The notes under the pieces: generated by a model
Told to the model about the DNA's origin: nothing
Seen by the model: the letters and a program-made list of their open reading frames with translations, nothing else
Database searches by the model: none
Part shown: piece after piece, positions 7,520-15,254 of the stretch
How positions within the stretch are numbered: position 1 is the first letter of the stretch
Layout of the letters: each line of letters begins with the position of its first letter
Assembly: GCA_017462545.1 (NCBI GenBank)
Contig: JAFTQX010000044.1
Location: forward strand, 1-50,833
DNA length: 50,833 bases
Source of the DNA: Clostridia bacterium
GTDB lineage: Bacteria; Bacillota; Clostridia; Oscillospirales; CAG-272
Direction: 5' to 3'
Program-made: the position numbers and the translations under genes

Positions 7520-7773
7520 TGAGCATTAAGAATTTTTTCAAAAACGCCTTCCACGATATGAAGGAGAGCACCAAGGCACAGCACGAGGTAGACAAGGCCA
7601 ATTTTGCCGCTGCAAAGGCAGAATCCAAGGCGCAATGGGAGGAGGCCAAGGCAATGGGCAAGCCTGACACGCGCAAGGCCATGCTGCAAAAGCAGCGTGA
7701 TGAGCAGATCGCTGCGGCGAACGAGAGACGGGCTGAGGCAGAGGCACGCTGCGAGGCCGCCAAAAAGAAGTAA
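7519..7773 (+). CDS. Small Ala/Lys/Glu-rich coiled-coil protein
   Basis: 84 residues beginning at the ATG at 7519, which shares one base with the previous stop, with GGAGGAG upstream. After a short amphipathic N-terminus (SIKNFFKNAFHDM) it is almost all helix-forming residues (KANFAAAKAESKAQWEEAKA and ANERRAEAEARCEA), the pattern of a long amphipathic or coiled-coil helix. The N-terminus could lie on the membrane. No family recognised. Co-transcribed with the membrane protein before it. Confidence 0.7.
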   Translation: MSIKNFFKNAFHDMKESTKAQHEVDKANFAAAKAESKAQWEEAKAMGKPDTRKAMLQKQRDEQIAAANERRAEAEARCEAAKKK

Positions 7774-7814
7774 AATTACGGCAACGGCATATTTGCCGTT
7801 GCCGTAATTTTTTC
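7772..7814. terminator. Strong bidirectional terminator
   Basis: A 17-bp perfect stem (arms 7772-7788 and 7795-7811, core ACGGCAACGGC) followed by T-rich sequence. Confidence 0.92.
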
Positions 7815-7892
7815 AAAAAAGAGCAAATACAAACAAAATTTTAATATTTATGTGGTATGATAAGAGTGTCAAGCAACAGAAGGGGGATGCAT

Positions 7893-8564
7893 ATGTTTAA
7901 AATTTTGGTTGTGGAGGACGATCGTGATCTCAATCGCTCGGTCTGCTCCTTTCTTTCACAAAACGGCTATGCGCCGACAGGCTGCCCGGGGGCCGAGGAG
8001 GCCTACGACGCGATGTATAAGACCACCTTTGATCTGATTATTTCGGATATTATGATGCCGGGGATCGACGGCTTTGAGTTTGCCCGCACCGTGCGCTCAC
8101 TCAATGAGGATATTCCCCTTCTTTTTATGACCGCGCGGGATGATCTTGGCGCCAAGCAGCGCGGCTTTGCGCTGGGGATTGACGATTATATGACCAAGCC
8201 CATCGAGCTGGACGAGCTGCTGTTGCGCGTGGGGGCGCTGCTGCGCCGCGCGCGCATCGCGGCCAGCCGCCGTCTGGAGATTGGTGATTTCATCATGAAT
8301 GCCGACGAGCGAACGGCCGCGTGGCGGGGCGAAGAGATCGCGCTGACGGTGCGCGAGTTTGATCTGCTGTACAAGCTGCTCTCCTACCCCAAAAAGACCT
8401 TTACCCGTACGCAGCTGATGGATGAATTTTGGGATGCGGATACGCAGACGGGCACCCGCACGGTGGACGTGTATATGACCAAGCTGCGCGCCAAGCTGTC
8501 GGCCTGCGACAGCTTTGAGATCAGCACGGTGCACGGGCTTGGCTACAAGGCGGTGATCAAATGA
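7893..8564 (+). CDS. OmpR/PhoB family response regulator
   Basis: 223 residues. The ATG at 7893 is chosen over an in-frame ATG at 7887 because the AGGGGG ribosome site is too close to the latter. The receiver domain has the acidic pair at 9-10 (VEDD), the phospho-acceptor Asp52 (LIISDIMMPGIDGFEF), Thr at LLFMTARDD and Lys at YMTKPIEL. The C-terminal winged helix (about 128-222) has TVREFDLLYKLLSYP and RTVDVYMTKLRAKL, which bind direct repeats. Overlaps its kinase by 4 bases. It is the obvious candidate to bind the half-site promoters at 4947 and 7071. Confidence 0.95.
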   Translation: MFKILVVEDDRDLNRSVCSFLSQNGYAPTGCPGAEEAYDAMYKTTFDLIISDIMMPGIDGFEFARTVRSLNEDIPLLFMTARDDLGAKQRGFALGIDDYMTKPIELDELLLRVGALLRRARIAASRRLEIGDFIMNADERTAAWRGEEIALTVREFDLLYKLLSYPKKTFTRTQLMDEFWDADTQTGTRTVDVYMTKLRAKLSACDSFEISTVHGLGYKAVIK

Positions 8565-9658
8565 AGAGGGAACAGCGTTTTCGCTGGGTGCTGCGGGCGA
8601 TCAACCACTACTTCACCTTCTTTTTGCTGGTAGCCTTTGTCATTACCTGCTGCATGCTGCTGTTTTTGTCGGTGCTACGCGCAGAGCTGGGCATCACGCT
8701 GACCGATGACAACATCAGCGCGGCCGCCAAGCTGACCTTTCTCAACGTGGTGCTGATCAGCCTGCTGCTGACGGTAGCAGATGCGCTCCGCCGTCGCTAT
8801 ACGGTTGCACGGCCTGTGCGGCATATTGCCGCCGCGGTGGAAAAAATGGTACAGGGGGATTTCAGCGTTCGGGTGAAGCCGGTTTCCAGATTGGTTTCGG
8901 ACGACCGCTTTAACGAGATCATTTCCTGCATCAATCAGATGGCAGAGGAGCTTTCGGGCGTGGAGACGCTGCGCACCGATTTTGTGGCCAACGTCTCGCA
9001 TGAGATGAAGACCCCCCTTGCCGTGATGCAAAATTACGGTACGCTGCTGCAGACCCCCGGCCTTTCGGAGGAAAAGCGTATGGAGTATGCCAAGGCGGTG
9101 ACAACGGCATCTCGCCGCCTCTCGGATATGATGACCAACATTCTCAAGCTCAATCGGTTGGAAAATCAGCAGATCTATCCGAAGGAGGAGTTCTACGACC
9201 TTGGTGAGCAGCTTTGTGAGTGCCTTTTGCCGTATGAGCAGGTGTGGGAGGAGCGCGAGATCGAGATCGACACCGATCTGGCCGACGAGGTGCTTGTCTT
9301 CGCTGACCGCGAGCTGTTGTCGCTTGTTTGGAACAATCTGCTCTCCAACGCCTTTAAGTTTACCGAGCGCGGCGGGCGTATCACGCTCTCGCTTGCGACA
9401 GAGGGGGCGTATGCCGTGGTGCGCGTGCGCGATACCGGCTGCGGCATGACGGCCGAGGTGGGCGCGCATATCTTTGAAAAATTTTATCAGGGAGACCGCT
9501 CACGCGCCACGCAGGGCAACGGCCTGGGGCTGGCACTTGTCAAGCGCGTGGTGGATATTTTACAAGGGGAGATTGGGGTAGAGAGTACTCTTGGAGAGGG
9601 CACGACCTTTACCGTCAAGATCAAAAGGAGCATGGATGAAGCGAAAGAACCTCGGTAA
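8561..9658 (+). CDS. Sensor histidine kinase
   Basis: 365-residue membrane kinase partner of the preceding regulator. Two membrane helices (about 18-40 and 57-75) enclose only about 20 extracytoplasmic residues, so the sensor is of the short-loop, intramembrane-sensing type typical of cell-envelope stress kinases. A HAMP-like segment follows (RPVRHIAAAVEKMVQGDFSV), then HisKA with phospho-acceptor His147 (FVANVSHEMKTPLAV), N box (NNLLSNAFKFTERGG), DTGCGM, FEKFYQGD and GNGLGLALVKR. The gene overlaps its neighbours on both sides, so the block is one operon. Confidence 0.95.
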   Translation: MKREQRFRWVLRAINHYFTFFLLVAFVITCCMLLFLSVLRAELGITLTDDNISAAAKLTFLNVVLISLLLTVADALRRRYTVARPVRHIAAAVEKMVQGDFSVRVKPVSRLVSDDRFNEIISCINQMAEELSGVETLRTDFVANVSHEMKTPLAVMQNYGTLLQTPGLSEEKRMEYAKAVTTASRRLSDMMTNILKLNRLENQQIYPKEEFYDLGEQLCECLLPYEQVWEEREIEIDTDLADEVLVFADRELLSLVWNNLLSNAFKFTERGGRITLSLATEGAYAVVRVRDTGCGMTAEVGAHIFEKFYQGDRSRATQGNGLGLALVKRVVDILQGEIGVESTLGEGTTFTVKIKRSMDEAKEPR

Positions 9659-10529
9659 AGCCTGCCTTTTTTTGCCGCTTGCCCTGCTGATTTTACTGAC
9701 CCCGGTTTCTGTGGTGCTGCTCGTTTGCGCGATGGTGTATGCGGGCAGCGGCTCGGTCTTGGCCATCCTCTCCTATATCCTCTCGGCCTATGTCTTAACG
9801 GTGTGGTGCATACGGATTCCGTATCTGATCCGGTTTTTTCGTGCCTTTCGGCATGAAAACAAATATGCAAGACGCTGGTTTGCTGATGAAGCGCTGCGGA
9901 TGAAGGTCTCGCTGTACGGCTCCCTTGCCTTGAACATCGCCTATGCGGTCTTTTGGCTGTGGCTTGGGCTGTACCACAGATCCTTTTGGTTTTACTCGCT
10001 TGCCGCCTACTATGCCTCCCTTGCCCTTATGCGGTTCTTTTTGGTGCGGCACGCGCGGCAGTATGCCCCCGGCGAGCGGCTGCGTGCCGAGCTTGTCCGC
10101 TATCGGGCCTGCGGCGTCGTCTTTTTGGTAATGAACCTGGCTCTTGCCTTGATGGTCTTTTTTATGGTGTATTGGAACAGGAGCTTTCACCACCATGAGA
10201 TTACGGCCATTGCCATGGCGGCCTATACCTTTACCGCCGTCAGCGTGGCGATCATCCATCTGCGGCGGCAGTCAAGTCCCCTCTATTCTGCCGCGCGGAC
10301 GATCAGCCTGGCGGCGGCATGCGTGTCGCTCCTGACGCTGGAATCTACCATGCTGACCGCCTTTGGGGATGGCAGCATGGCGCCCGAGGCGCGCAGGCTG
10401 CTGCTGGGGATCAGCGGTGGTGTCATTTCCGCCTTGATTTTGGCCATGGCGATCTATATGATCCTGCAAAGCACCAAACAACTACAAAGCATGCAAATAA
10501 AGGAAACGACTGATGGAAAAGAAGAATGA
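9636..10529 (+). CDS. Polytopic membrane protein in the two-component operon
   Basis: 297 residues, start at ATG 9636 with AAAAGGAG just upstream, overlapping the kinase end by 23 bases in another frame. It has about eight hydrophobic helices arranged in pairs with short basic loops and no long soluble domain. I cannot name the family. Position inside a regulator-kinase operon with very short overlaps suggests that it is a target or accessory sensor of the kinase, which itself has almost no outside domain. It overlaps the next gene by 17 bases. Confidence 0.72.
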   Translation: MKRKNLGKACLFLPLALLILLTPVSVVLLVCAMVYAGSGSVLAILSYILSAYVLTVWCIRIPYLIRFFRAFRHENKYARRWFADEALRMKVSLYGSLALNIAYAVFWLWLGLYHRSFWFYSLAAYYASLALMRFFLVRHARQYAPGERLRAELVRYRACGVVFLVMNLALALMVFFMVYWNRSFHHHEITAIAMAAYTFTAVSVAIIHLRRQSSPLYSAARTISLAAACVSLLTLESTMLTAFGDGSMAPEARRLLLGISGGVISALILAMAIYMILQSTKQLQSMQIKETTDGKEE

Positions 10530-10926
10530 AAACAACACCTTTCAATACACCTATTCGGCTGCCGAGCAGGCAGAGCTGAGGCGGATTCGCGAGAAATATG
10601 CCGGCCGTGCGGAGAAACAGGAAAGCAAGCTGGAGCGGCTGCGCCGCTTGGATCGCGGCGTGACCGAGAAGGCACAGGCCGTTTCGCTGATCTTCGGCAT
10701 TCTTGGCGCGCTGTTGCTGGGTCTCGGGATGAGCCTTGTCATGTCCGAGCTTGCTGCCATGCTCGGCCTCTCGCACATTCCGGCGCTGGTGCTTGGCATT
10801 GCGCTTGGCATCCTTGGCGGCGCGCTGGTGGCTGCGGCGTATCCCATGTACCAGCTTGTTACGCGCCGCGCGCGCAAAAAGATCGCCCCCGAGGTGCTTC
10901 GTCTGACCGACGAGCTGATGCAATAA
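10513..10926 (+). CDS. Small membrane protein, paralogue of 7142-7519
   Basis: 137 residues, with a charged N-terminal half (many Glu/Arg, probably helical), two membrane helices (about 57-80 and 86-110) and a basic tail. It shares GLGMSLVMSEL, the following AxxGIALGILGG-type helix and the final basic-to-DEL end with the protein at 7142, so the two come from an internal duplication. One copy sits in the two-component operon and the other under the special promoter. Family not recognised. The ORF starts inside the previous gene. Confidence 0.75.
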   Translation: MEKKNENNTFQYTYSAAEQAELRRIREKYAGRAEKQESKLERLRRLDRGVTEKAQAVSLIFGILGALLLGLGMSLVMSELAAMLGLSHIPALVLGIALGILGGALVAAAYPMYQLVTRRARKKIAPEVLRLTDELMQ

Positions 10927-10960
10927 AAGGGGCTGTCGCATTTTGGCATAACCGTAAACA

Positions 10961-10991
10961 AAAAGAGGGAAGAAAATTTCTTCCCTCTTTT
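10961..10991. terminator. Bidirectional terminator
   Basis: AAAAGAGGGAAGAAA and its exact complement TTTCTTCCCTCTTTT lie between convergent genes, and the second arm overlaps the stop codon of the AraC gene at 10990. Confidence 0.85.
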
Positions 10992-11739
10992 ACTTCTTCG
11001 CCGCGTAGGCGCGTGGGGAGAGGCCAAGGGCCGCCTTAAAGGCGCGGCTGAACTGGTAAATATCGCTATAGCCGACTGCACGGGCCACCTCGCTCACCGG
11101 GTAGTGCTCGGCAAGCAGGGCGCGCGCGTGCGTCATCCGCACCCCGGTCAGGTAGGCAAAGGGTGTTTTGCCAAGGTGAGCGCGAAACAGGCGACCAAGA
11201 TAGGCGGGGCTGATGTGGCAGCAGGCCGCCAATGTCGTAAGTGAGAGGGCAGGGTCGCCAAACCGCTGCTCGATCAGCTCCAGCGCGGGGGCAAGCAGCG
11301 CGTCCTCCCGCGAGGGCGGTGCCTCGCGGTACAGCTCGCCCATCAGGTGGTAGAGCAGGGATAGCGTTTCTGCCTCGCTGCGGCGATCCTTGTGCGCCTG
11401 CCGGGCGCAGATGCGCGCAAACAGCGAAAGCGCCCATTCGCCCTCTACCGACGAAAGCGGCGTGATTTCCCGCACGGTTTCGGTATCGTAAATGTTAAAA
11501 AGCAGGCTGTCTGCCTCCTCCAGGCACTCATTGAGGTAGGCAGCACCGCGCGGAATATAGATGGGTGTGGTGGCATCGGCGATCACGATGTGCTCCCCCT
11601 GCGTAAAGCGGATGCGGCCGCATAGCGGCAGAATGAACACCGCGCAATCGCGCCCCTTTTGACAGATGCGGTTGCCCTGCCGATCATGCACGCGGATGGC
11701 AGAAAGAAAGCGGAGAAGAATGGGTAGACTGCGTTCCAT
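10990..11739 (-). CDS. AraC family transcriptional regulator
   Basis: 249 residues. The N-terminal part is a cupin-like sensor (FILPLCGRIRFTQGEHIVIA, then IYIPRGAAYLNECLE). The C-terminal 100 residues hold the two helix-turn-helix motifs, LTTLAACCHISPAYLGRLFR and VARAVGYSDIYQFSRAFKAA, ending GLSPRAYAAKK. It is divergent from the short-chain dehydrogenase gene at 11889, which is its most likely target. The ligand is unknown. Confidence 0.9.
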   Translation of the reverse strand: MERSLPILLRFLSAIRVHDRQGNRICQKGRDCAVFILPLCGRIRFTQGEHIVIADATTPIYIPRGAAYLNECLEEADSLLFNIYDTETVREITPLSSVEGEWALSLFARICARQAHKDRRSEAETLSLLYHLMGELYREAPPSREDALLAPALELIEQRFGDPALSLTTLAACCHISPAYLGRLFRAHLGKTPFAYLTGVRMTHARALLAEHYPVSEVARAVGYSDIYQFSRAFKAALGLSPRAYAAKK

Positions 11740-11831
11740 AAAACACCTTTTTTGCTTTTATGATAGCACACTTTCTCTTGTTATGCAATCGTTTTGTATG
11801 CTTTTAGCTAAATTTTGTTCTGTTTTGAGCA

Positions 11832-11860
11832 TTGCAATATAAGGGGGATGGCGGTATAAT
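11832..11860 (+). promoter_or_regulatory. SigA-type promoter of the SDR gene
   Basis: TTGCAA at 11832-11837 and TATAAT at 11855-11860 are 17 bases apart. The upstream ATG at 11832 lies in the promoter, so translation must begin at 11889. Confidence 0.75.
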
Positions 11861-11888
11861 AAAGCAAAAAACGGTAAGGAGAACGAAT

Positions 11889-12611
11889 ATGTTTGATTTT
11901 TCCGAAAAAACGGCTTTCTTGACCGGTGCCGCTCGTGGCATTGGTCGTGCTATCGCGCTGGGGCTGGCCAAGGGCGGCGCCAAGATCGTTTTGTGCGATA
12001 TCAACGAGGAGGCGCTTGCCGCCACCGCGCGCGAGGCAGAGGCGCTTGGTGCGCAGGTGCTCCCTCTGCGCGTGGACGTAGCCTGTGAGGAGGCTGTTCG
12101 CGCGGCGATCAAGCAGGCAGAGGAGACCTTTGGCAAGATCGACATTCTTATCAATAATGCGGGCATTTACCCAGTCAGCGATTTTGTGGAGAGCAAGTCG
12201 GAGGATTGGAAGAGGATGATCGACATCAACATCCTCGGCACCATGTACGCCTGCCACGCTGCGCTGCCCGGCATGCTGGCGCGCGGCTATGGTCGTATTG
12301 TCAACATCGGCTCGGTGGCGGGGCACTACGGCTTGAGCTATTTTGTCGATTATTCGATGACCAAGGGCGCGATCATTTCCTTTACGCGCGCGCTGGCCAA
12401 GGCGGTCACCCCCAAGGGCGTGACGGTCAACTGCGTATCCCCCGGCAGCATTGATGTCAACGGCATCAAGAAAAACACGCAGCACTCCTTTACCGGCCGT
12501 GAGGGCACGCCGGAGGAATGCGCCAGCGTGGTGCTCTTCCTCGCAAGCGATGAGGCAAGCTACGTCTCCGGCCAGGAATACCTGGTGGATGGCTGCCGCA
12601 AGCTGATGTAA
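11889..12611 (+). CDS. Short-chain dehydrogenase/reductase (FabG-like)
   Basis: 240-residue NAD(P)-dependent oxidoreductase of the classical SDR type. The nucleotide-binding motif TGAARGIG is at about 12-19, NNAG is at about 84-87 (ILINNAGIYPVS), and the catalytic Tyr-Lys pair occurs as YSMTK (about 155-159) preceded by NIGSVAGHYG. The end carries the usual ASDEASYVSGQEYLVDGC. The start has TAAGGAGA eight bases upstream. FabG, sugar or polyol dehydrogenase roles are all possible. Divergent position from an AraC regulator favours catabolic use of a sugar or polyol. Confidence 0.9.
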   Translation: MFDFSEKTAFLTGAARGIGRAIALGLAKGGAKIVLCDINEEALAATAREAEALGAQVLPLRVDVACEEAVRAAIKQAEETFGKIDILINNAGIYPVSDFVESKSEDWKRMIDINILGTMYACHAALPGMLARGYGRIVNIGSVAGHYGLSYFVDYSMTKGAIISFTRALAKAVTPKGVTVNCVSPGSIDVNGIKKNTQHSFTGREGTPEECASVVLFLASDEASYVSGQEYLVDGCRKLM

Positions 12612-12628
12612 GGGGACATAGATAGCAA

Positions 12629-12666
12629 AGCACGGCATACCTTGTGTGGTATGCCGTGCTGATTTT
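12629..12666. terminator. Intrinsic terminator
   Basis: 13-bp stem AGCACGGCATACC / GGTATGCCGTGCT (12629-12641 and 12648-12660) then GATTTTGTT, between convergent SDR and XRE genes. Confidence 0.8.
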
Positions 12667-12728
12667 GTTGTATCGTGAAGATGCCGCATGGCAAATGGCA
12701 ACGCCCTCGTGCGCAAAGAGGCAGATGG

Positions 12729-13043
12729 TTATGGCTTTTTAATGAGATCCTTGATCAGTGCGGCAATCATTTCAAGCTGCCGATCATTCAGCTTTTTCAT
12801 GTCCTTCATCATACTGTCGAGCTTGGAGGGATTGGCAGATTCCATATCAAAAAATTCGCCGGGTGTTACGCCCAGGTATTCGCAGATGAAGAAAAAGCCA
12901 TCCATGGAGGGCTTGGATTTTCCCGTTTCAATATTGTTGATATATCCCGGATTCTGACCGATCGACAAACTCATGTCGCGGGCAGAAACTCCTTTTTTCT
13001 CGCGCAGACGCGCAAGGCGCATAGCAAAGGCTTGTTCGTCCAT
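12729..13043 (-). CDS. XRE family helix-turn-helix protein
   Basis: 104 residues, start at 13043 chosen for GGAGGAAAGC directly upstream. The N-terminal two-thirds is a Cro/CI-type helix-turn-helix (RLARLREKKGVSARDMSLSI, GQNPGYINNIETGKSKPSM) and the C-terminal 35 residues a helical tail rich in Met/Lys (KLDSMMKDMKKLNDRQLEMI). It is divergent from the SLOG-like gene at 13209 with 165 bases between. Probably a repressor of itself, the neighbour, or both. Confidence 0.88.
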   Translation of the reverse strand: MDEQAFAMRLARLREKKGVSARDMSLSIGQNPGYINNIETGKSKPSMDGFFFICEYLGVTPGEFFDMESANPSKLDSMMKDMKKLNDRQLEMIAALIKDLIKKP

Positions 13044-13121
13044 GTTGCTTTCCTCCATTCTATATATAATATTGTACCCCACACCATGGCAAAAAATATT
13101 TGATTGAAAGCCGCAATTGTG

Positions 13122-13150
13122 TTGAAATGTGGGCTGCAAAATGATATTAT
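13122..13150 (+). promoter_or_regulatory. SigA-type promoter of the SLOG-like gene
   Basis: TTGAAA at 13122-13127 and TATTAT at 13145-13150, 17 bases apart, 59 bases before the start at 13209. Confidence 0.65.
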
Positions 13151-13208
13151 ATAAGATGCGTGGGAACAAATCCCATACATTTTGCGTCGGAGAGGAAATA
13201 GGCGAACG

Positions 13209-13670
13209 ATGGATATTTACAAAATTACCTTGCTCGGTCATAAAAGCATAGATGCTTATCGGGATGTAGAGCAAAAGCTGTATACCGTTTTGAGCGAACG
13301 GATACGAGATATGCTATATATAGAGGTATATCTCGGCCGTAACGGTGAATTTGATTTGTTGGCCGCATCTGTTGTAAAGACGGCACAGAAGGCTTTTGGA
13401 AGAGAGGCCTGCTGTATGACGTTGGTTCTCCCGTACATGAACAAGGATATAGCGTATTATGAGCAATATTATGATAGCATTCTCATACCTGCGTGTCTTT
13501 CTCGTATACATCCCAAGGGTGCGATTACCAAGAGAAATCGGTGGATGGTGGAAGAATGCGATCTCCTTGTCTGCTACGTAGAGCACGAGAGCGGCGGAGC
13601 ATATGCCGCCCTGCAGTATGCAAGAAAAATGGGAAAGGAGATCATCAATTTGGCTGAGATGCGTGAATAA
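13209..13670 (+). CDS. SLOG/DUF1273-like nucleotide-binding-fold protein
   Basis: 153 residues. The start at 13209 gives an N-terminus (MDIYKITLLGHKSI) that matches the first beta strand of SLOG-fold proteins. The C-terminal RNRWMVEECDLLVCYVEHES followed by GGAYAALQYARKMGKEIINL is the typical end of DUF1273/YpsA-like SLOG domains, which bind nucleotides or nucleotide-derived ligands. Members occur in many bacteria with unclear roles, some as sensors in defence systems. A divergent XRE gene and a second SLOG-like gene at 24262 beside another DNA-binding protein are noted as a pattern. Confidence 0.75.
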   Translation: MDIYKITLLGHKSIDAYRDVEQKLYTVLSERIRDMLYIEVYLGRNGEFDLLAASVVKTAQKAFGREACCMTLVLPYMNKDIAYYEQYYDSILIPACLSRIHPKGAITKRNRWMVEECDLLVCYVEHESGGAYAALQYARKMGKEIINLAEMRE

Positions 13671-13712
13671 ACGGCAGGCAATATCTCATGGGATATTGCC
13701 TGCCGTTTTGTT
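13669..13712. terminator. Bidirectional terminator
   Basis: 17-bp stem with arms 13669-13685 and 13692-13708 (core CGGCAGGCAATATC), T-rich to the right, lying between convergent SLOG-like and spoIVB genes. Confidence 0.88.
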
Positions 13713-13724
13713 GGCATCGTCTTG

Positions 13725-14822
13725 CTACGCCACCTCGCGCATTTTCATGCGCGAGAGCATATTGTCGATAAAGATGCCGTAGCCGGTGGTGGGGTCGTCT
13801 ACAAGAACGTGCGTTACCGCGCCGATCAGGCGGCCGTTTTGAATAATGGGGGAGCCGCTCATGCCCTGCACGATGCCGCCGGTGCGGGCAAGAAGTGCCT
13901 CGTCTGTGACGTGCACGGTAAAGGATTTGGTGGGGCGTGCACTGTGGTCGATCCCCGAAATCTCCACCTTGTATTCGCCAATGCCGTCATCCCCCAGCGT
14001 GCAAAGGATGGTGGCCTCGCCCTCGCAGATCTCATCCGCGTGTGCGATCGGCATGGCGGGGTATTTGCCGGCGGGAATCTCGGAAAGCAGGCCAAACACG
14101 CCGCATTCACAGTTGGTGACGATGCTGCCAAGGCGGCGACCGGTAAAGCTGCCGCGCAGCTCACCCGGGTTGCCCGCCTCGCCGCGCGCCGCTCCATTGA
14201 TCTTGACCGAGAGCACGTTGCCGCGCGAGAGGGGAACCAGCGCGCCTGTGTCGCTGTCGCACACGCCGTGGCCAAGTCCGCCAAACAGGCCGCTCTCGGG
14301 CAGGATAAAGGTCACCGTGCCGATGCCGGAGGCCGAATCGCGGATATACATGCCGCAGGCGTATTCGCCGCTTTTGTCGCTTTTGACGGGGGTGATGGTC
14401 AGGGTCTGCTTTTCCTCACCGCGCAGTATTTCCAGCGTAAGCGGCTTGCCGCCCGATGCGCGGATGGCTGCCGTCACCTCCTCGGCATCGGCAATTTTTT
14501 TGCCGCCGACCGAGAGGATGACATCCCGCACGCGCACGCCCGCCTCACGCGCCGGGCAGACGGTTCTGCTGCCCACGGCCACCTCGGAGAGGGAGACGAC
14601 CATCACACCCTCGGTATGCATGCGCACGCCAAAGGGCTGACCGCCGGGAATCAGCATCATGCTTTGTGGGGCTTTTTCTGCGGTGCTCGCCTTTTTTTCC
14701 GTAGGAAAGAAGAAGGCGATCGGTTGTGCCGCGCAGGGGAGGATGGCAGAGGGTAGAAGACATAATATAATAAGAAGAAGGGAAAGAAGCCGAAGAGAGA
14801 AGGAGGGCGTTGCTTTTTTCAT
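13725..14822 (-). CDS. spoIVB: SpoIVB sporulation serine peptidase
   Basis: 365 residues from the ATG at 14822. SpoIVB is secreted by the forespore into the intermembrane space, where it cleaves SpoIVFA and so triggers SigK activation in Bacillus. A signal anchor occupies residues 9-35, and a PDZ domain about 70-150 (GVRVRDVILSVGGKKIADAE). The peptidase domain of family S55 has GLGHGVCD (His185) and QGMSGSPI (Ser322 as nucleophile), followed by the near-invariant LIGAVTHVLVDDPTTGYGIF. No strong ribosome site is seen before 14822, and a TTG at 14864 is the alternative. It is usually accompanied by spo0A, but spo0A is not in the window on the side seen here. Confidence 0.95.
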   Translation of the reverse strand: MKKATPSFSLRLLSLLLIILCLLPSAILPCAAQPIAFFFPTEKKASTAEKAPQSMMLIPGGQPFGVRMHTEGVMVVSLSEVAVGSRTVCPAREAGVRVRDVILSVGGKKIADAEEVTAAIRASGGKPLTLEILRGEEKQTLTITPVKSDKSGEYACGMYIRDSASGIGTVTFILPESGLFGGLGHGVCDSDTGALVPLSRGNVLSVKINGAARGEAGNPGELRGSFTGRRLGSIVTNCECGVFGLLSEIPAGKYPAMPIAHADEICEGEATILCTLGDDGIGEYKVEISGIDHSARPTKSFTVHVTDEALLARTGGIVQGMSGSPIIQNGRLIGAVTHVLVDDPTTGYGIFIDNMLSRMKMREVA

Positions 14823-14906
14823 ATCATAACCGGATTTACATGGCGCAAATCGTTTTCCTTGCAAGATTTTTCACTGTTCATTGTGCGCGAGGCTTGCCGC
14901 TTTTAT

Positions 14907-15102
14907 GTGTAACAAAATTTAGGTGAACGAAGGAAAGAAAAATAGAAAAATGAAAATTTTTCATTGTTCTACTATCGTAGGCTCCCTCCCGGATGGAGGC
15001 TTATGGCTATGCCCGTTTTGCCGTCATCGTTTCTCCTTGCGGACCGTCCGGGAGGCCGGTCCCTACGTTTGCAATTTGGGTGTAACAAAATTTAGGCGAA
15101 CG
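14907..15102. repeat. Direct repeat pair of 23 bp flanking a palindromic element
   Basis: GTGTAACAAAATTTAGGTGAACG at 14907-14929 recurs with one change (GGC for GGT) at 15080-15102, 173 bases further. The palindromic element 14976-15067 lies between. They belong to the 430-base gene-free region before the giant secreted gene. It may be a duplication connected with insertion of the element, or a repeated operator. Confidence 0.7.
14976..15067. repeat. Interspersed palindromic repeat, copy A
   Basis: The right end GCGGACCGTCCGGGAGGCCGGTCCCTACG (15039-15067) differs at only three positions from the right end of the element at 24952-25131. The left end (CGTAGG...CTCCCGGATGG from 14976) is an imperfect inverted copy. 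The two elements differ in the centre of the arm (CCGGGAGG against CGAGGACG). No coding capacity is visible. It looks like a MITE-type or other palindromic repeat family of this genome. Confidence 0.65.
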
Positions 15103-15144
15103 TAAAAATCGCGGGTGTATCAAAACGATGGTTGCGTGTATTCG

Positions 15145-15167
15145 TTTTAGACTTTTTGTCTAAAAAA
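15145..15167. other. Small perfect hairpin upstream of the giant gene promoter
   Basis: TTTTAGAC (15145-15152), TTTTT loop, GTCTAAAA (15158-15165), just before the promoter at 15179. It could be an operator or a weak terminator protecting the promoter. Function not known. Confidence 0.4.
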
Positions 15168-15178
15168 CCGAATTTGAG

Positions 15179-15207
15179 TTGACAAATTTGTGTTGATGTG
15201 GTATAGT
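15179..15207 (+). promoter_or_regulatory. SigA-type promoter of the 1918-residue gene
   Basis: TTGACA at 15179-15184 and TATAGT at 15202-15207, 17 bases apart, 48 bases before the start codon. AAAGGAA precedes the ATG. Confidence 0.85.
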
Positions 15208-15254
15208 AAATCTGTATCTTTATCAGTATTGATAAAAAGGAAAGGAACACAGTT

